Source: a virus. Taken from it: 23,626 nt of DNA. The DNA lies in IMG/VR virus record IMGVR_UViG_3300046747_000030, positions 1 through 23,626 of that record; one strand, written 5' to 3'. This document shows positions 21,054-23,626 of the stretch, piece by piece (within the stretch, counting starts at the first letter, position 1; the number at the start of each line of letters is the position of its first letter). The notes beneath the pieces are model-generated. The model was not told where the DNA came from. It searched no databases and was given only the letters and a program-made list of their open reading frames with translations. The translations under genes and the position numbers were made by a program.

Positions 21054-21161
21054 TCACTCGCTATGGATGGCCATATTAATGTGTCCAAGGACAAGACCGA
21101 GGACAAGCATTGCCAAAGCGATCCAGGCCCAGTGCTCCGATGCCCAGCAATCCCAACACAT
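21054..21161 (-). CDS. 35-residue membrane microprotein
   Basis: A perfect ribosome binding site AAGGAGG stands five bases before ATG 21161. The product begins MCWDCWASEHWAW and continues as one hydrophobic helix (IALAMLVLGLVLGHINMAI), giving a single membrane segment with a Trp/Cys-rich outer end containing a C-x-x-C pair. Function unknown. Confidence 0.62.
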   Translation of the reverse strand: MCWDCWASEHWAWIALAMLVLGLVLGHINMAIHSE

Positions 21162-21178
21162 GCCAGCCTCCTTAGTGG

Positions 21179-21364
21179 TTACCCGCCCGATCCTTCACGA
21201 TCACCGTACTGTAACCCCGCCGTGCGATCCCGGATGATGAACTCCTCAAGCGACGGCATGAGCGCGGCCGTGCGCCCACACGCCTTCTCGTAGAGTTCGA
21301 TGTAGTGGTTCAGCTCTTCCGGGGTGACCGCGACATCACCCTGCTTGATGATTCGAATCCCCAC
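21179..21364 (-). CDS. Small unknown protein, 61 aa
   Basis: A GTG-start protein with GGAG nine bases upstream. It reads IRIIKQGDVAVTPEELNHYI, ELYEKACGRTAALMPSLEEF, ending in a Gly-rich tail. The beginning overlaps the upstream paralogue gene by 29 bases. No family recognised. Confidence 0.68.
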   Translation of the reverse strand: MGIRIIKQGDVAVTPEELNHYIELYEKACGRTAALMPSLEEFIIRDRTAGLQYGDREGSGG

Positions 21365-21722
21365 CTATTGTATCTCCCCCGTCCCACGCCTCGATCGCAT
21401 CCGCGATCTGACTGAACGTCATCCCATGATCGTCGTTCATGTACGCCAACCGCCCCATCACATCATTCGGCAGCCCAACCTTCTTGGCGAAGCGCGCGGA
21501 CGGGAAACCGTGACGGGAATAGTCATCGTGCCGAGGACCATCCATATCGTGGACATAAACCCCTGGTATGTATGATTCTGTCCACTTGTCAGGTTCCACC
21601 ATGTCGCATAGGACCCCGATGCAACAACACTCGTTTTTCTTGCCCCGCAGATTTCTGGCACCCTGTGTGTAATTCCCGGACCGTAATGTCGCGGCCCACC
21701 AGTCGCGCAGTGATTTCTTCAT
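21336..21722 (-). CDS. Phage protein of the W-x-x-x-L-R-S-G / C-[CI]-G-V-L-C-D family, copy 1
   Basis: A 128-residue protein with DWWAATLRSGNYTQG, ECCCIGVLCDMVEPDKW and, at the end, YMNDDHGMTFSQIADAIEAW. The gene at 22426-22833 has the same three blocks in the same order, so the two are paralogues. The pattern is common among phage small proteins that I have no function for. The Cys cluster may bind metal or form a redox site. ATGA overlap with the neighbouring gene. Confidence 0.82.
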   Translation of the reverse strand: MKKSLRDWWAATLRSGNYTQGARNLRGKKNECCCIGVLCDMVEPDKWTESYIPGVYVHDMDGPRHDDYSRHGFPSARFAKKVGLPNDVMGRLAYMNDDHGMTFSQIADAIEAWDGGDTIGGDSNHQAG

Positions 21723-21958
21723 GGCACCATCTCTCCTATGTAACCGTCAGGCAGCCCTGGACGATCAGGCTCCGGGTCCCCCTGGCCCCCAAGCGTATTG
21801 AGCGCCTGCCCAAAGTTGTGCATGAGGGCTTCAGTCTCGTGCGCGCGCTCGGTCAGGACACCAATCTCAGCCCGCAACGCGCCAGCATCGATGGTCAGCC
21901 TGCGCAAGTGCTCCCACAGCACGCGCTGCGGCGTCCCAGCCATGTAGGGATTTTGCAT
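21719..21958 (-). CDS. Small unknown helical protein, 79 aa
   Basis: From ATG 21958 the protein has a coiled-coil-like helix (RVLWEHLRRLTIDAGALRAE, IGVLTERAHETEALMHNFGQ) and a Pro/Gly-rich C-terminus. A TTG start at 22069 with GGAAG upstream would add 37 hydrophobic residues; I prefer the ATG although its ribosome binding site is weak. Function unknown. Confidence 0.68.
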   Translation of the reverse strand: MQNPYMAGTPQRVLWEHLRRLTIDAGALRAEIGVLTERAHETEALMHNFGQALNTLGGQGDPEPDRPGLPDGYIGEMVP

Positions 21959-22084
21959 ATTTTTCACACCGGACCTCGCCAGTAGATTCAACGAATCACA
22001 CACCACGATGAGGCCAATAACGTCACACCGATTACCAAAAAGCAAACCCGTCTCAGACGATTCCCACAACGTGTGTCTTCCCGG

Positions 22085-22429
22085 TTACTCAATGTGCTGC
22101 CACGGTACGCCCTTGGCGCGCGCAACGCGCAGCATGTCGGCTGTCCCCTTACCGCCCTGAAAGGCGAGAACGTGGGTGGGCTCGAACTCAGCCAGCATCT
22201 GGCGGTTGCGGATCGGGCCCGCCGCTTTTCCGTGTTTTGTCCAGTCCGCCCTGAACACATGGGTCTCGATCTTGTGTCGGGCAGCCCACTCGCCCGCCAG
22301 CGTGTCAGCGCCTGGGGCCCCGCCGTGCGCCATCATGACGATGGGATCAACCACGTGGTAGCACCGGAGCACGAAGCTCATCAGGGTGACGTCGCTGAAG
22401 AGACGCCCACCGCAGACCAGCAGTCTCAT
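22085..22429 (-). CDS. SLOG/DUF2493 (YspA-like) nucleotide-binding protein
   Basis: ATG 22429 overlaps the upstream stop (ATGA), giving 114 residues. The Rossmann-like SLOG fold is recognisable by LLVCGGRLFSD, MMAHGGAPGADTLAGEWA, and ADWTKHGKAAGPIRNRQML with LAFQGGKGTADML. SLOG proteins bind nucleotides or nucleotide-derived ligands such as ADP-ribose; some act in antiviral signalling. In a phage the protein could bind or sequester such a signal, which is inference. Confidence 0.88.
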   Translation of the reverse strand: MRLLVCGGRLFSDVTLMSFVLRCYHVVDPIVMMAHGGAPGADTLAGEWAARHKIETHVFRADWTKHGKAAGPIRNRQMLAEFEPTHVLAFQGGKGTADMLRVARAKGVPWQHIE

Positions 22430-22833
22430 GTCGACTGCGTCGCTACTGCCGGATGGTCCCACGCCTCGATCACGTCGGCGATCTCGGCAAACGTGCTGCC
22501 TTGATCATTGAGCGAACTCAACTGCACGGAGCGCCGACTCGACAGTCCAGCCTTTGCACTTATATCCTGGGCCGGGTAGGATGCCATGTGGCGGTGGGGA
22601 ATGGACCGCTGCGGATCGAGGGACATCGGGTTGTCGCCGTAGTAGCTCGTCCAACCCTTCGGGTCGACCACATCACACAGCACCCCGAGACAGCACATCG
22701 CCCCGGTGCCGTCGCGCATCTTGCCCTTGGTCTGACGATAGGCTCCCGACCTCAGGGCGGCGACCCACTTGGCCTTGATGTCCGGGTCCATCTTCCAGTT
22801 GCGTTGCGGGTCGTAGGGATCATCATCCAGCAT
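22426..22833 (-). CDS. Phage protein of the W-x-x-x-L-R-S-G / C-[CI]-G-V-L-C-D family, copy 2
   Basis: ATG 22833 has AAGGAG eight bases upstream, giving 135 residues. The blocks KWVAALRSGAYRQTKG, AMCCLGVLCDVVDPKGW and SSLNDQGSTFAEIADVIEAW match copy 1 at 21336-21722. Outside these blocks the two differ strongly. The N-terminus (MLDDDPYDPQRNWKMDPD) is acidic and specific to this copy. Function unknown. Confidence 0.82.
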   Translation of the reverse strand: MLDDDPYDPQRNWKMDPDIKAKWVAALRSGAYRQTKGKMRDGTGAMCCLGVLCDVVDPKGWTSYYGDNPMSLDPQRSIPHRHMASYPAQDISAKAGLSSRRSVQLSSLNDQGSTFAEIADVIEAWDHPAVATQST

Positions 22834-22855
22834 TCTGCTCGCTCCTTGTAACCGC

Positions 22856-23098
22856 TCAGTGTAGAGCGGACCATAGCCGTCGGTTGCGGATACACACCAC
22901 CCAGAGAGCCGCATTCATAGGCAGCAATCCCCAAGTGCCGGTGAGACAGATCCATACCAACCAGAGTGCCTGATTCGCCAGTGCCAAGTCCCAAGTCCAT
23001 GGGTGCCGGCTTCCGGCCATCCACATCTGCGCCATGGTGATGAGACTCAACGTCCAAGGTAGGGTGGTTGCCAGCACGTGTGTGTAGGCTAGTTCCAT
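22856..23098 (-). CDS. Phage membrane protein, 80 aa
   Basis: Three hydrophobic segments fit membrane helices: ATTLPWTLSLITMAQMWMAG, ALANQALWLVWICLTG and WGLLPMNAALWVVCI. The pattern TMAQMWMAGSRHPWTW, LANQALWLVW, GLLPMNAALW is one that I recall from small membrane proteins in many phages. Its role (holin-like, superinfection exclusion or other) is unknown. It starts inside the end of the upstream gene with a 10-base overlap. Confidence 0.8.
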   Translation of the reverse strand: MELAYTHVLATTLPWTLSLITMAQMWMAGSRHPWTWDLALANQALWLVWICLTGTWGLLPMNAALWVVCIRNRRLWSALH

Positions 23099-23277
23099 GG
23101 GAAGCCCAGGTCCTCACTCGGGGACGCGTTTGCATTTTTGCAGGCTGCTTTGCAATGAGCGTCGGCCTGCTGCTTGTAGTAATCCGCCAGCTCGGACCAC
23201 CACGCCGAGCACGGACTCGACAACGATTGCAGCCTGGCGTGAGCCTCGGCTTGCCGGAAGTGGAGTTCATGATCCAT
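23089..23277 (-). CDS. Small unknown protein, 62 aa; first gene of the accessory operon
   Basis: ATG 23277 with GAGG about six bases upstream is preferred over a GTG four codons earlier. The helical product (HELHFRQAEAHARLQSLSSP, then LADYYKQQADAHCKAACKNA) has three Cys and no family I recognise. It is the first gene after the repeat-rich control region, so it is likely the most strongly or earliest expressed of the operon. Confidence 0.7.
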   Translation of the reverse strand: MDHELHFRQAEAHARLQSLSSPCSAWWSELADYYKQQADAHCKAACKNANASPSEDLGFPWN

Positions 23278-23293
23278 GGGGGGCCTCACGGGT

Positions 23294-23321
23294 TAAGGAG
23301 GTGTTCATCAGGTAAGGAGGT
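23294..23321. repeat. Two copies of TAAGGAGGT, 19 bp apart
   Basis: Copies at 23294-23302 and 23313-23321. On the minus (transcribed) strand each reads ACCTCCTTA, identical to the 3' end of bacterial 16S rRNA, the anti-Shine-Dalgarno tail. They lie in the leader of the accessory operon, 17-44 bases before its first ATG. Confidence 0.75.
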
Positions 23322-23392
23322 AACCGAGTAGCTAACTCTAGGTTGAGTATGGGACCCTACACAACGTATGGGACCCTTTTGGACACGCGATT

Positions 23393-23415
23393 GCGTATAA
23401 CCAACCATTATACGC
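23393..23415. repeat. Inverted repeat GCGTATAA / TTATACGC
   Basis: Perfect 8-bp arms with a 7-base spacer, placed almost midway between repeat copies 2 and 3. It gives a TATAA element on both strands, TATAAT in the minus direction. Confidence 0.7.
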
Positions 23416-23459
23416 GATAACGTATGGGACCCTTTTTCAAAGTGGGACCCCTATTTTGG

Positions 23460-23492
23460 AAATACCACCCTTTTCCGGAATAGGGGGTATTT
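23460..23492. repeat. Hairpin AAATACC / GGTATTT with inner CCC/GGG
   Basis: A 7-bp stem extended by three G-C pairs across one unpaired A, with a 12-base loop. It lies between repeat copies 4 and 5. No T-run follows on either strand. Confidence 0.6.
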
Positions 23493-23580
23493 GGTGATTC
23501 GGATAGGGGAGTCTCTATGTAAATCGACCCCGTAGGGTGGATGGGACCCATCGAATGGTCAGGCGAGGTCGTGGGGAAAC

Positions 23581-23594
23581 GGCCAGAAATGGCC
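23581..23594. repeat. Small hairpin GGCCA-GAAA-TGGCC
   Basis: A perfect 5-bp stem closed by a GAAA tetraloop on the plus strand. No clear T-run follows on either strand, so a terminator role is not supported. Confidence 0.5.
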
Positions 23595-23626
23595 TCAAGG
23601 AGGGTTTCGAGGGCACGCGCGCGCCA

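Larger units (their letters stand above)
23348..23549. repeat. Five-copy TGGGACCC repeat family (iteron- or operator-like)
   Basis: TGGGACCC occurs at 23350, 23369, 23425, 23443 and 23542. Copies 1-3 share TATGGGACCCT, copies 2 and 3 share AACGTATGGGACCCTTTT, and copy 5 lies within a perfect 13-base palindrome GATGGGACCCATC (23540-23552). Steps are 19, 56, 18 and 99 bases. The core GGGACCC is itself palindromic, so it suits a dimeric DNA-binding protein. Confidence 0.75.
23278..23626. promoter_or_regulatory. Non-coding control region with direct and inverted repeats
   Basis: No gene is supported in 349 bases. It holds five TGGGACCC copies, a central inverted repeat with TATAA on both strands, a strong hairpin at 23460-23492, a small hairpin at 23581-23594 and two SD-like nonamers. 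On the minus strand a TATAAT box lies at the inverted repeat but lacks a good -35 box. The region fits an operator/promoter or a replication origin; I cannot tell which. Confidence 0.65.

Noticed and set aside
21959-22084. A hidden gene or a clear promoter between the SLOG gene and the 79-residue gene
   Set aside because: Only a possible TTG-start extension (22069) and a short hydrophobic frame without a start are visible; no good promoter boxes.
22752-23270. A 172-codon minus-strand frame overlapping the membrane-protein gene
   Set aside because: The overlapping genes at 22856-23098 and 22426-22833 have good sites and recognisable patterns; this frame does not.
23301-23315. A four-codon plus-strand minigene (GTG TTC ATC AGG TAA) after the first SD-like nonamer
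   Set aside because: Too short to support, and all neighbouring genes are on the minus strand. Kept only as an alternative reading of the SD-like repeats.
23348-23549. CRISPR array
   Set aside because: Repeats are about 8-18 bases with uneven spacing and no spacer-sized regular units.

Overview
This window is a stretch of a tailed double-stranded DNA phage genome (or a very close prophage). Every protein gene and both tRNAs that I can support lie on the minus strand, packed head to tail with 1-bp and 4-bp start/stop overlaps. The phage identity rests on a large terminase, a P22/T7-type (podovirus-like) portal, a lytic transglycosylase with a virion-protein-like tail, tRNAs, and many short unnamed genes of the kind typical of environmental phages. 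The host is not identifiable. A GT9-like glycosyltransferase and a Tat-like signal suggest a Gram-negative host with GC-rich DNA, but that is inference.

Layout, reading in the direction of transcription (right to left). (1) 23278-23626 is a non-coding, repeat-rich control region: five TGGGACCC copies, an inverted repeat carrying TATAA on both strands, three further hairpins, and two perfect copies of a sequence complementary to the 16S rRNA 3' tail. (2) 23277-15881 is an accessory operon of short genes: a membrane protein, two paralogous proteins with a W-x-x-x-L-R-S-G / C-[CI]-G-V-L-C-D signature, a SLOG/DUF2493 nucleotide-binding protein, Trp-rich and membrane microproteins, a DUF2158-like protein, a cupin, a MazG-like pyrophosphohydrolase, a Cys-rich protein, a protein with a Tat-like N-terminus, an HNH endonuclease and a small HTH protein. 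(3) 15762-15880 is a short gap almost wholly occupied by two predicted RNA structures. (4) 15761-13398 continues with small genes and a DEDDh exonuclease. (5) 13397-12298 holds two TTGACA-type promoter candidates, one unknown gene, tRNA-Met (initiator-like), an intrinsic terminator and tRNA-Thr. (6) 12297-10515 holds a metallophosphoesterase, a SprT-like metalloprotein and a DUF6378-like protein. (7) 10514-10308 is a non-coding gap with an inverted repeat. (8) 10307-1 is the packaging and virion module: three small proteins sharing a GEQY motif, other small proteins, the lytic transglycosylase, a putative small terminase, the large terminase, small structural candidates, the portal, and a TPR plus GT9-like glycosyltransferase that runs off the left edge.

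How it works together: the right-hand operon probably supplies early host-takeover and nucleotide-management functions, while the left-hand operon packages DNA into the procapsid through the portal. Capsid, tail and replication genes are not in the window; capsid and tail genes probably lie to the left of position 1. The most interesting unexplained items are the GEQY gene triplet, the repeat region at the right end with its 16S-tail mimics, the structured gap at 15.8 kb, the two odd tRNAs, and several microproteins of 30-57 residues. Function names are by motif and remembered family resemblance only; no database search was run.
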